From positions 744,001 through 808,000 of the forward strand of contig CAWJLE010000001.1 of NCBI GenBank assembly GCA_963843645.1: DNA of 64,000 nucleotides. The letters run 5' to 3'. Position 1 is the first letter of the stretch; the number at the start of each line of letters is the position of its first letter. The position numbers and the translations under genes are program-made. This document shows, piece by piece, positions 33,974 through 44,000 of this stretch. The notes beneath the pieces are model-generated. The model did not search any database. It was given only the letters and a program-made list of their open reading frames with translations, and had not been told where the DNA came from. Source of the DNA: CAWJLE01 sp963843645 (GTDB taxonomy: Bacteria; Chloroflexota; Anaerolineae; DAOTYC01).

Positions 33974-36082
33974 ATGATCTGCAAGAACTGCGGGGAGGTA
34001 GTGGACGATGGATTGCTCCTCTGCCCGCACTGTGGACAAGAAATATCAGTCGTATCCAGGACGCCGGCTCCGCGCGCCGTCGATGACGTGGTGGAGCCTG
34101 CCGAGCAGAACGCCGAGCCGATTCCCCCCACACGCGCTATCGTGCGGGGGCCACAGCCCGTCCGGCGTAGAACCGGGCACGGCCCCTCGGGTTGGGTCTG
34201 GCTGATCTCCCTGATCGTGCTGATCAGCTGTGTGATGGTAGCTTTCGCCGCAGCGGGATTCGGCGGGCTCTATCAGGGGTTGAAAGAGCGTGACCATCTG
34301 AACCAGGTCAGCTCGCGCGAGCACTACAATCGCGGCCTGGAGCATCTCCAGGCCCACGAATCGGAGCTGGCCATGGCCGAGTTTGAGGAATCGCTCCGCC
34401 TGGACCCCCGCTTCACGGATGCCTACGAGCGGCTCAAGGAGCTCAGAGTCAAGGCGACTGTCGAGCCGACGCCCACCTCCATCATTATCATCCCACAGAC
34501 GGTCACTGCCACGATGGTCAGCTTTGAGGATGCGCAGGCGGACTTTGACGCCGGCAACTGGAGCAGCGCCATCGCCGCTCTGCAGCAGCTCAAGCTCAGC
34601 GACCAGACGACCGATGCGGCCAAGATCGACGAGCTGCTGTTCGATGCCTACGTGAAGCAGGGCGAGCAGCAGTTGGCAGATAACAGTATGGAGGAAGCGC
34701 TCCGGAGTTACAGCGCCGCTCTGGCAATCAAGCCGGATGATCTCGCCGCGACCGAGCAGAAGGTGCTGATCGACAAGTACGTGACGGCGGCCGGTCTTTC
34801 CGGGGCGAGCTACGAAGAGGCTATCCGGCAGATGACGGACCTCTACAACACCAAGCCCGATTTTGCGGACGTCAAGGATCAGCTGTACGAGGATCACGTG
34901 GATTACGGCGACCTCCTAGCAGACAGGGCCAGCTGGTGTGACGCGGCAGACAACTACGCCAAAGCCCTGGAGCTGAAATCGGATCCGAAGGTGGCGGCGA
35001 AGCAGGCCGACATGGCCGATAAGTGCCGGACGGACCCGCCCACGCCGACGCCGGAGGGCCGGAAGTCCGTCACCGACACGATCAACAGCGTGCTGCCGAC
35101 GATGAAGTCCCTGCCGACGGCCAAACCGACGAAGCCTGCCGTTGCCGCCGCCCCGGCGGCCAAGCCAGCCGCAGCCAAGCCGGCGCCCACGGAGGAGGCG
35201 GTCGCGACGACCGCGCCTGTGTCCTCCACGACCGAAAGCGCCGCTCCCCCTGCTGTCGCTCCCGCCGGCGGCGCGCCGGCCTTGTCGGGCGTGATTGCTT
35301 TCTCAGTCCACGATCCCGACCAGGTGTATCGCATCTACCAGCTCAAGCTCGACGGGAATTCGGCGCCGGAGATCATCGTTCAGAACGGCGACCAGCCCGC
35401 TTTCAGTCCGGACGGCACCAAGCTGGCCTTCCACTCTCGGCAGTCCGACATCAACGGCCTCCGTGTCGCAGACCAGGGCGGCCGCAACGGCACCAATATC
35501 ACCAAGTTCCTGGAAGACGGACTCCCCACGTGGGGACCGGACGGCACCCAAGTGGCGTTTGGTTCCACACGGGAAAGCGACCGGCGCCCCCGCGTGTTCA
35601 CTACCTGGGCAGGCGGCGTGGCCGACAGCGTGCAGGTAACGTTGGGGGAGGCTCCGGCCTGGTCCAAGCAAGGCTTCATCGCATACCACGGCTGCGACCC
35701 CAGCGGCGGCAACTGCGGCATTTGGCGCGTCGCTCCGAACGGTGGCGGCGCCTCAGGGCTGACGACGTCTGAAAGTGACACGGCTCCGGCCTGGTCACCT
35801 GACGGCACGCAGCTGGCCTTCATGTCCGCTCGCGACGGGAACTGGGAAGTCTACAAGATGAACGGCGACGGCAGTCAGCCGGTTCGGCTCACGTCGAACG
35901 GCGCGAACGACGGCATCCCCGCCTGGTCTCCGGACGGCAGCACTATCGCGTTCGTGTCTGACCGCGGTGGCACGTGGGGCATCTACGCGGTATCGGCGAA
36001 TGGCGGGGAACCGGTGAAGGTCTGGGACACACCGAACATCGCCGACAACTGGATGGAACATCGGCTTTCCTGGCGAAACTAG
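33974..36082 (+). CDS. Membrane protein: zinc ribbon, TPR, Pro-rich linker, TolB-like beta-propeller
   Basis: 702 residues from ATG 33974 (GGAGGACAG). Order: cytoplasmic zinc ribbon (ICKNCGEVVDDGLLLCPHCG), a linker, one membrane span near residues 75-97 (WVWLISLIVLISCVMVAFAA), then outside the cell TPR-like repeats (residues 110-345, e.g. YNRGLEHLQAHESELAMAEF), an Ala/Pro/Thr-rich spacer (about 350-435) and a C-terminal propeller of PD40/TolB blades (FSPDGTKLAFHSR, WSPDGTQLAFMSARDGNWE, WSPDGSTIAFVSD). It is probably a surface scaffold or sensor that links an extracellular propeller to a cytoplasmic zinc ribbon. The ligand is unknown. The next gene starts within 10 bases. Confidence 0.88.
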   Translation: MICKNCGEVVDDGLLLCPHCGQEISVVSRTPAPRAVDDVVEPAEQNAEPIPPTRAIVRGPQPVRRRTGHGPSGWVWLISLIVLISCVMVAFAAAGFGGLYQGLKERDHLNQVSSREHYNRGLEHLQAHESELAMAEFEESLRLDPRFTDAYERLKELRVKATVEPTPTSIIIIPQTVTATMVSFEDAQADFDAGNWSSAIAALQQLKLSDQTTDAAKIDELLFDAYVKQGEQQLADNSMEEALRSYSAALAIKPDDLAATEQKVLIDKYVTAAGLSGASYEEAIRQMTDLYNTKPDFADVKDQLYEDHVDYGDLLADRASWCDAADNYAKALELKSDPKVAAKQADMADKCRTDPPTPTPEGRKSVTDTINSVLPTMKSLPTAKPTKPAVAAAPAAKPAAAKPAPTEEAVATTAPVSSTTESAAPPAVAPAGGAPALSGVIAFSVHDPDQVYRIYQLKLDGNSAPEIIVQNGDQPAFSPDGTKLAFHSRQSDINGLRVADQGGRNGTNITKFLEDGLPTWGPDGTQVAFGSTRESDRRPRVFTTWAGGVADSVQVTLGEAPAWSKQGFIAYHGCDPSGGNCGIWRVAPNGGGASGLTTSESDTAPAWSPDGTQLAFMSARDGNWEVYKMNGDGSQPVRLTSNGANDGIPAWSPDGSTIAFVSDRGGTWGIYAVSANGGEPVKVWDTPNIADNWMEHRLSWRN

Positions 36083-36087
36083 AGACA

Positions 36088-38097
36088 GTGGTGCACAATC
36101 ACTCGGCGGCTTTCAGCACACCTCATCGGCTCAGGGGCTCCAGCCGGTTGCTGGCGCGGCGGCTGATATTCGTCTCGTTGGCGCTGCTGTTTGTGGCCGC
36201 ACCTGTGCTGGCCGGGCCGGCTCCCAGCCTGACCGCCGAGCTGGCGCTGCCGTCCTTCCTCCGCCCGGGAGACTCATTCCACCCCCGACTTCTCTTGAAC
36301 AACCCACTTACGCACGACGTAGAGGTCCACGTGGCGCTGACCACGTCCGGCCTGTCGTCGAGCGAGCCGCCCCCGGCGCGCACGGTGCGCGTCCCCGGGG
36401 GCTCCGTGCAGTCCCTCGATTGGCCGGCGGCGGTGGCCCCCAGCGACGCCCCTGAGACTGCCTCCGCCCATCTAAGCGTTCACGTGCAGGGTCCCTCGAT
36501 CGATTTCACTACCGATGCGAACGTGCCGATCGCGCCCGGAGGCGACCCGCAGCAGGAGGCCGTCGAGCAGCGCGGGCGGCTGTGGCAGCGTGAATGGCTG
36601 ATCCCATACCTTGAGCCCAGCGGCGTGCTCGCCGAGTCAACGTTGCGCGTGTCCCCGTCGATGCTGGCGCTGTCACTCAATGACTATGCACGCTGGCAGA
36701 ACGTCGCCTACGACCACACGGCGCAGGCGGCGAATCTTCTGATCATCTCCAGCGGGCTGGCAATGGGATTGCACGATGCGGGCGCCGCCAACGCGGCCGA
36801 GATGCCCTCCTTGCGCGCGGATATCGTGCGCGCCGTCGGCTATCTTCTGCTCACCCAGAACGTCGACGGTGGATGGGGAACCTGGAGCGGCGATCGCAGC
36901 CGTCCATTCGAGACGGCCCTGGCGATGCAGGCGCTGTCCCAGGCCGCCGAGGGCGGACTCACGCCGCTGCCCCAAGAGAGATTCGAACGGGCGGCGACGG
37001 CTCTGCGCCAATTCTTGCCTGGGGCCGACGACCCCGACCTCCGGGCCTACGTGATCCAGGTGCTGAGCCTCGCCCGGACCGACGTCTCGTCAGCCGCACG
37101 GCTCTTGTGGCTGGCGCGTGGCTGGCTGTCCACACCGTCCGTGATATACGTCGGCCTGGCGCTGGACCGCGCGGGGCGGCTCACGGACGCGGACAAGAAC
37201 ACGTTGCTGGAGGAGCTGCGAGGGCGCGCCCGGCAAACCGAGGGCCTGGCCTGGTGGACCGCCCCCGAACTACAGGGCCGGCTGCCGGAGGGCAACGTTT
37301 ACTCCACCGCGCTGGCCGTGCAGGCGTTGCTGCGCTGGGGCTCCATGGACGAGCTGGCGGGGAAAGCCCTGGACTGGCTGCTGCGCATCGAGCCGGGCGG
37401 CGATGGGGACGGCGAGGTCACGGCAGGCGCCGCACAGCGAATCATGGCCCTGTCCGCAGCGGCGCGCAGCCAGCAGCCCACCGAAGGCATCGTCCGCGTG
37501 GCGCTGGAAGGCGTCCCGTTGCTGGAGGAACCGGTGGACGCGGCCAGTGCCTTGAAGGTACTCGAAGTCAGTCTACCCGATCTGCAGCCGGGCTCGAACT
37601 GGGTTGAGATTCGGCTGGAGGGCTCCGGCCCACTGTACTTCGTGTCGACGCTCCGCTCGATCTACCCCAAGGAGCGCCTCGAGTCGGCTCGTTCTTCGGA
37701 TGGCTTCGTCGTGCGGCGCACATACGTAGACCCGGTGCGTCACACGGCAGCGCCTTCGTTCGCAGCCGATCAGCGCATTCAGGTTCGCCTGGAAGTGGAC
37801 TCTCCGGCAACGCTCTACAACGTGGCGGTTCGGGACTCGGTCCCCGCGGGCTGCACGGTCGTTGCAGCCAGCCTCGACGCGCCGGATTCGACCGAGCACT
37901 CCAACCTGGCGGTGAGCACCCGGGGAGACGAGGTTCGATTCTGGCTCCCGACATTAGAGGCCGGCCGGCATACCTTCACGTATCAACTGCAGTCGCAGTT
38001 CTCCGGCCGGTTCCGAGCCCTGCCCGCCCTGGTCTACCTCTTGCAGCGGCCGTCGCTGTGGGGCCGCTCCAGCGACGCCGAGTTGGTGATCGACTGA
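36088..38097 (+). CDS. Secreted alpha-2-macroglobulin-like / terpene-cyclase-toroid protein
   Basis: About 669 residues. The start is one of two adjacent GTG codons (36088 or 36091), six to nine bases after the upstream stop, suggesting coupling. A signal peptide follows (LLARRLIFVSLALLFVAA, then PVLA-GPA). After an N-terminal beta domain, residues 250-480 hold repeats of an alpha/alpha toroid (YLLLTQNVDGGWGTWSGDR, YSTALAVQALLRW) as in the thioester domain of alpha-2-macroglobulins, but I see no Cys-Gly-Glu-Gln thioester motif. The C-terminal part (LYNVAVRDSVPAGCTVV ... GRSSDAELVI) resembles the MG10/receptor-binding end. So it looks like the C-terminal half of an A2M protein on its own. Confidence 0.78.
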   Translation: MVHNHSAAFSTPHRLRGSSRLLARRLIFVSLALLFVAAPVLAGPAPSLTAELALPSFLRPGDSFHPRLLLNNPLTHDVEVHVALTTSGLSSSEPPPARTVRVPGGSVQSLDWPAAVAPSDAPETASAHLSVHVQGPSIDFTTDANVPIAPGGDPQQEAVEQRGRLWQREWLIPYLEPSGVLAESTLRVSPSMLALSLNDYARWQNVAYDHTAQAANLLIISSGLAMGLHDAGAANAAEMPSLRADIVRAVGYLLLTQNVDGGWGTWSGDRSRPFETALAMQALSQAAEGGLTPLPQERFERAATALRQFLPGADDPDLRAYVIQVLSLARTDVSSAARLLWLARGWLSTPSVIYVGLALDRAGRLTDADKNTLLEELRGRARQTEGLAWWTAPELQGRLPEGNVYSTALAVQALLRWGSMDELAGKALDWLLRIEPGGDGDGEVTAGAAQRIMALSAAARSQQPTEGIVRVALEGVPLLEEPVDAASALKVLEVSLPDLQPGSNWVEIRLEGSGPLYFVSTLRSIYPKERLESARSSDGFVVRRTYVDPVRHTAAPSFAADQRIQVRLEVDSPATLYNVAVRDSVPAGCTVVAASLDAPDSTEHSNLAVSTRGDEVRFWLPTLEAGRHTFTYQLQSQFSGRFRALPALVYLLQRPSLWGRSSDAELVID

Positions 38098-38147
38098 CAC
38101 AGACCTCTGGTTCGTTCTCGCTCCCCAAACGTCGCCCAACAACTGAA

Positions 38148-38180
38148 AGACTTCCGAAGTTTTAGAAACTTCGGAAGTCT
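38148..38180. repeat. 33-bp palindromic repeat, copy 3
   Basis: Perfect 15-bp arms with a TAG centre, same arms as copy 1. Lies between the convergent ends of the A2M-like and GT39-PA14 genes. Confidence 0.92.
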
Positions 38181-38213
38181 AAGACACTGCAGAAGCCTGA
38201 GAGAGGACAATCC

Positions 38214-40991
38214 TCAATTGAGAGGCTGCCATCCGCCCCCGGGCGACACGAACAGGTTGTCCTGCGGAACCGCGCCCGGCAGGTCGCCTGGACGGCGCCA
38301 GAACAGGTAGATGTGAGAATGGTCCGTCTGGTCAAGGAAGCGCAGTCGCACGCTGTGGCGGCCCCCGGTCAGGTTCACGTTCGCGTCCTGTTCCTCGTCC
38401 GGCGTCTGGCTCACCAGCACCAGCTTATCGTCGATGTACAGCCACGCGGCGTCGCGACATTCGATCCCCAGGCCGTACAAGCCGTCCACCGGTACTTCCA
38501 ACTCGCCTTTCCACTCCACGGTATACGGTCGCGGAAGGGGAAGGAGGTGGAGGTAGAATGAGATCTCCGGGTCGATCTGCATTATGGCCGGCGCTCCCTC
38601 CCAGTCGGCGTTCGGGTAGAAGTAACCGACCAATCCATTCGCGCTCACCGGTGGGGCGAAGAGATTGGACTGTGGAATGACCGCCCAGCCGGAGTCCGGC
38701 GGCTCCCATTCCAGGCGCATCTGGCCGGCGCTCGCAACGTGCGCCCGGATCCGGACATCGTGCCGGCCCCTGGCCATCAGCACCGTGCGGTCCAGAGGCT
38801 GCTGGCCTCCCAGGAGGCGAGCGCCATCCAGCCAGACCTCCGCGCCGCTCGACAACGAGCCTGAAACCCGCAGGCTGTACGGCCCGTAAAGCGGCGTGAC
38901 GAGGACTCCTCGCCACTCGGCATCGAACGGGTACGGCTGTGGTGGATCCTGCTGCCAGTCGAAGTCGATGGTGCGGTCCTGCCGGTACAGTGGAGCGGCG
39001 CCCGGGTCCTGCGCCCGGTCGTACCGGGCGGGCAATCCCTGAATGGCCTCGATCTGGTCGCGGGTGATGAGCGCCAGCTCCAGAACGTCCGGTCCACTCC
39101 CCGGCGGCCCGAACCGGCGCAACTCCAGCTGCGGATAATTGGCCCGCAGCAGATCGACCGTTTGAAAACTCTCGTTGTCCACGAACACGGCCACGCCTTT
39201 TTCCCCGGTTTGCCGAAACGGCAGGTGTTCGGCAGGGTCGAAAGCCGTTTGTACGATGGCCTCGGGCGCGAGAAATCGGGTCGTCAGGTGATTGGTGAGA
39301 ATCGGCGTGAAGTAGGTCAGGTAGCCCGGATCGAGGCTGTTCAGCTGTTGCGCCAGAATCGTCTCACGCGTGGAGTAGGCGCTCCACGAGGCGAAGTCGT
39401 TGGCCTGCACGTTGAAGTAGGTGTTGTAGTTGTCCCACCCCACCCAGCCCGCGAGCGCCAGCCCTCCGACGATCAGCAGGGCCGCGCCGCGCCGAGGAAA
39501 CGTGAGCTGAGTCTCGCGCTGCAGCACGGCCAGCGGCACGACCGCCAGGACGTAAGCCACCGGCAGCGAGCCGATGGCGCGCAGCGACTGCGGCGCCTCA
39601 AAAGGCAACGAGAAGATGCCGCCGCTCAGCATGATCAGCAGCCAGAAGACCAGCAGCGAGTAGTGCGGATTTCGGATTTTGTAGAGCGAATACACAGCCC
39701 CGATCGCAAACAGCGCCGCGACGGCGTAGTCCAGCTCCGGCGCTCCGGGCAGGTTGTGGCGTCCATTTCGATCACCCTGGTAGTTGAACATCAGGAAGTG
39801 AACGCGGGCGTTGTTGGCAATCGCCTGCAGGGTCTGGTCTTTCGGCTGGGAGCTGAAGATGGAGACCTTGTTGGTGCGCGCCCAGAAAGCGTCAGGCTGC
39901 TGCACGGCGTACTGGATGATCGGGGCGAACACCAGCAGCCCGGATATTCCCAGCACGACCAGGTTCACACCCTGCTTGCGGAGGAACGCCCCGAAGCCCC
40001 CACGCAGGGCGTAGTGCAGCAGAAACAGGATCACGACGAAGGGGAAGAGGCGAAACGGTGCATAGAAACACAGGCCCAGGCCGGTGAGCAAGCCCGCCCA
40101 GGCGAAGTCGATGCGGCTCCTCGTGCGCAGGCCTCGCAGAAGGAAGAAGAGCACCAGCAACTCAAACATGGGAGTGCTGACGCCGTGAAGGCCGATGCGG
40201 CTGAAGATCACGTCCCAGCGCGAGACCGCGAGGAAAAAGGCCAGGACCAGCGCCAGGCGCCGATCGAAAAACTCGCGACCGAACAGGTACCCCGCAACCA
40301 CCGTCACTACGCCCATCATCGCCGTCACCGCGCGGACGGACAGGGTGGATGCGCCGAACAGCTTGAACGAGAAGAAGATCAGGTACAGGAAGTGGGCCGG
40401 GAGGTTCGTGGACGGCACAAACACCGGGCGGTAGGTGGGGTCGGACATCATCTGCAGCACGTGCAGCGCGTTGTCGGCCTCGTCGTACCAGGTACCGTAC
40501 GGCCACGAGCTGAAGTGGAAGAAGCGCATGAACAGCGCGACGACGACGATCCCGGCCAGCAACGCCGCTTCCTGCCACGTCAGGTACGCCCGAAGACTCG
40601 GGCGGCGCAGTCGCCCCTGCAGTAGATATGCCCCGCCCAAGAAGGTCGCCAGGCTGAACAGGTACAGGGTCCAGCCCACCGACATGTCAACGCCCTGGCC
40701 AAACACGTACAATCCCAGCACGGCGGCGAGCACAGCGATCAAGAACAGGCTGACCGCCGCCAGCCGGAACACGAGCCCGGGGGCCAAGTCTTCCGGCAAT
40801 CCATCGCCTGCGTCATCCTCGGCCGGCGCATCCTGCCGGCGGGCAGCCAGAACGAACAGGACGACGGCGATCGCATAGACAATCAGCCCATCCTGAAGCT
40901 CATGCCGTACGAAGTAGCCCTGGGCGGCGATGCCCAGGGCCACCGCCGCCCAGATGATGACCCATCTCGTGATCGTTGTTCTGCGACGCAT
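38214..40991 (-). CDS. GT39-type membrane glycosyltransferase with C-terminal PA14-like domains
   Basis: About 925 residues from ATG 40991 (AAGAGGA close upstream; the frame extends to 41045). The N-terminal 550 residues have around twelve membrane spans with GT-C features: the acidic first-loop motif GTWYDEADNALHVLQMM, SVRAVTAMMGVVTVVAG and ISRWDVIF-like segments. Then come a soluble linker and two PA14-type beta-sandwiches (YGPYSLRVSGSLSSGAEVWL and VPVDGLYGLGIECRDAAWLY; IDDKLVLVS), which often bind carbohydrates. Inference: a membrane sugar transferase with an extracellular glycan-binding module. Last gene of the 38-54 kb locus. Confidence 0.85.
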   Translation of the reverse strand: MRRRTTITRWVIIWAAVALGIAAQGYFVRHELQDGLIVYAIAVVLFVLAARRQDAPAEDDAGDGLPEDLAPGLVFRLAAVSLFLIAVLAAVLGLYVFGQGVDMSVGWTLYLFSLATFLGGAYLLQGRLRRPSLRAYLTWQEAALLAGIVVVALFMRFFHFSSWPYGTWYDEADNALHVLQMMSDPTYRPVFVPSTNLPAHFLYLIFFSFKLFGASTLSVRAVTAMMGVVTVVAGYLFGREFFDRRLALVLAFFLAVSRWDVIFSRIGLHGVSTPMFELLVLFFLLRGLRTRSRIDFAWAGLLTGLGLCFYAPFRLFPFVVILFLLHYALRGGFGAFLRKQGVNLVVLGISGLLVFAPIIQYAVQQPDAFWARTNKVSIFSSQPKDQTLQAIANNARVHFLMFNYQGDRNGRHNLPGAPELDYAVAALFAIGAVYSLYKIRNPHYSLLVFWLLIMLSGGIFSLPFEAPQSLRAIGSLPVAYVLAVVPLAVLQRETQLTFPRRGAALLIVGGLALAGWVGWDNYNTYFNVQANDFASWSAYSTRETILAQQLNSLDPGYLTYFTPILTNHLTTRFLAPEAIVQTAFDPAEHLPFRQTGEKGVAVFVDNESFQTVDLLRANYPQLELRRFGPPGSGPDVLELALITRDQIEAIQGLPARYDRAQDPGAAPLYRQDRTIDFDWQQDPPQPYPFDAEWRGVLVTPLYGPYSLRVSGSLSSGAEVWLDGARLLGGQQPLDRTVLMARGRHDVRIRAHVASAGQMRLEWEPPDSGWAVIPQSNLFAPPVSANGLVGYFYPNADWEGAPAIMQIDPEISFYLHLLPLPRPYTVEWKGELEVPVDGLYGLGIECRDAAWLYIDDKLVLVSQTPDEEQDANVNLTGGRHSVRLRFLDQTDHSHIYLFWRRPGDLPGAVPQDNLFVSPGGGWQPLN

Positions 40992-41028
40992 TCCTCTTGA
41001 CCTGGCGGTCAGCTCGAGCCCCGCCCTC

Positions 41029-44000
41029 TTACTGCAAAGGGGCAAACTTCATGATGCGCTGATTGCCCGCGTCGGCGACGTAGACGTTGCCCTGCTTGTC
41101 GACGGCGATGCCGGTCGGCAAGTTGAACGACGACGCATCCGTCCCAAACTGCCCAAACGTAGCGATGAAGTTGCCGTCGGTATCAAACTCGATCACCCGA
41201 TATCCCTCCGGGTCGGTCACAAAGACGTGGTTCTTGTCATCCACGGCCAGGTAAGGCTTGTTGACCACGGACTGGCTGTCCCAGCCCACGATAGGCCACT
41301 CCTTTACGAAGTCCAGGTTCGCGTCGAATTTCTGGACGCGGCGGTTCCAGGTATCGGCCACGTATACGTTGTCGCCGGCGTCGATGGCGATGCCGACCGG
41401 TTCCTGGAATTGGCCTTCGGCCAACCCGGCCTGCCCAAACTGACGCAGGAACGTCCCGTCCGAAGCGAAGACTTCCACACGCTTGTTGCCGGTATCGGTC
41501 ACGAAGACGTTGCCCTTACTGTCGATGGCGATGCTGCGCGGTCCCCAGAAAGTTCCCGGCTGCCCATTCGGTTCGCCCTTGGTGTCGGCGAAGGCGCCGA
41601 ACTCCAGCAGGAACTTGCCCTGGGCATCGAACTTCTCGACTCGATGGTTCCAGGTATCGGCCACGTAGACGTTGCCCTGCTCGTCCACGGCGACTCCCCA
41701 CGGCTCCTGGAACTGGGCGACGTCGGCCCCCTGCTTGCCCCATTCCATCAGCACCTTGCCCTCGGAATCGAACTTCTGGATGCGATGATTGTTGCTGTCG
41801 GCCACGTAGACGTTGCCCTCAGCGTCCACGGCGACGTCGCGCGGGTCGTTGAATTGGCCCGGACCGGACCCCTGCTGGCCCCAGGTCAGCACAGCCGGGA
41901 CTTGCTTCTGGCCCTTGGCGTACGGATCGACCGGCTGTTCTTCCAGCGGGGCTGTGCCTGCGCCGGCCCGTCCCCACAGCTGCGATTCGACGTCCTTGCG
42001 CACGTACATATAGAAGCGATGCACGAATGGCCAGTTGTTGAACGGCGTATCGTACTTGCGATAGAAGACGATGTTCCACAGCGCCTCTCGCCTGGCAGGA
42101 TCACTGAGCGTGTCCCACACGCCCTGCAAGGACATGCTCTTGTAATCCTCGATCGGCCACCAGACGAGGCGGTACTTGTACTGGTTGTAACGGTTGCCCA
42201 AGAAGGGCTTCACCTTGTCCAGATTCTTGTCGCCGACGATTACGATCGGGGCGTCCAGCGACTCCCTGGAAGGTTGCGCGCCGTAGTAGACGCGATTCGG
42301 GAATTCGCGGAAATACCACTCGAGCGGCCAGGTGGAATCATCGTCGTAAGCGACCTTGATTTGCGTGTCGCCTACCGTTCGCCGCGAGATGTCCTCAATC
42401 TCCGACAACGCCAGCTTCACATCCGGTGCGCCGTGAGCGTAAACCAGGAACTCGCTCGCGTAATCGTAGTTGATGTAGCTGGCCATCCATGCAAAGCGCC
42501 ACGTCAGCAGCGACAGCACGGCCATGCCGCTGACCAGCAGGATCTGGACGCCGGACCTGGCGCCCAGCCGCCGCAGGAAGGTCACAGCCAGCGCAATCAG
42601 CACGACTGTGGCGATCGCCGCCGTGAGCCATTGGCCCGTGTCCTGGAGATTCCAGATCGAGAAGCCCGCGAAGGGCGTGATGCGCAGCAGCGTGATGAGC
42701 GAGAGTCCCAGCAGGCAGAACGTCAGCCCCAGGTAGAGGCCTCCGCGCTTCCAGATCGCCCGCCAGTCGGCGGCATCGATGACGCGCCCCATGAACGCGC
42801 CGGAGAGCAGGATCATGGGCTCCACGGGATGGATGACCAACCACGGCATCTTCTCACCCGCCCAGCTGAAGATGGTCAGCGACGCGACTGCCCAGTAGAT
42901 CAGGAACGCGACGAACATACGCGTTTGGCCGGAGCCCCGGTCGTCCGCCCCCCGGAGATTCGGCACCCCCTTGATCAGGAAATACAGGGTTCCGATCACG
43001 CTGAACACCAGCGGCAAGAACTCGTACAGGGGAATAAGCAGGAAGATGTAGTAGAACCAGGGCTGGCCGCCGCGCTGGACGCCGTGCTGGTCTATCCAGT
43101 ACTGAATCGCGCCGCCACTGGCCGTCCACAAGCCGAACGGGTTGGTGAAGAACGTGGTCGAGAGAAGGGCAAACACGATCAAGACGATGATCGCGCAGAT
43201 CACGATGGCCCGGAAGCTGACAGACCGGATCGCGTCGAGCATCAACGTCCCATTCGGTCTGTAGACCATGCTGACGAACAGCAGGCCGACGTCCAGGCAA
43301 ATCAGTACCACCGCATACTGCAAAAACTTGTGGGCCGTCTGGAGCAACTGGTTGTCCGCAGGTGGGGCGCCGGACAGCAAGAGGAATGCGACGAACGCCG
43401 TCAGGATTACCGCGACCCCCACGCCGACAGCCCGCAGCACGAGGCGCTGCCACTCGCCGAGGCGCTCCCAAACGACGACGAAGACGATGAAGCTTAGGCC
43501 GATGAAGTTCATGATGTAGGACGCTTCCATCGACAGGATGCCCAGGATCATGGCGGCCGAGCCGATGTAGAGCCACTTGTTCTTGCGCTCGTCGAGGTAC
43601 CGGAACAGGCTGATCACCATCAGGATGAAGAAGACGGCAATGTAAATGTCGTCCCGGATGTAGCGTGAGTAGTACAGGAAGGAGGGCGAAATGGCGAAGA
43701 AAACCGCCGCGAGCAAGGCGCCGGTACGGCCGAGCCATTTGCGCAGGAGGTACGGCAACAAGATCAACGCCACGCCGAAGATGGCCGGCATGATGCGCGC
43801 CGTGTAGTCGTTGGCGCCGAAAAGGAAGTAGATAAAAGCATTGGCGTGGAACAGGAACGGCCCATGCATCATCGGATTGTGCTGATAGCCCTGCCCGGCG
43901 TACAGCTTCCAGGAATACAGCGCGTGCAGACTCTCATCGTGGCTGATGACGCGCGCTCCCAGGTCCCAGAAGCGAGTCGCAACGCCGATCACGGCCAGAA

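Noticed and set aside
40930..43497. 855-codon plus-strand open frame with regular repeats
   Set aside because: Its repeats mirror the NHL repeats on the opposite strand; the membrane protein on the minus strand is clearly the gene.
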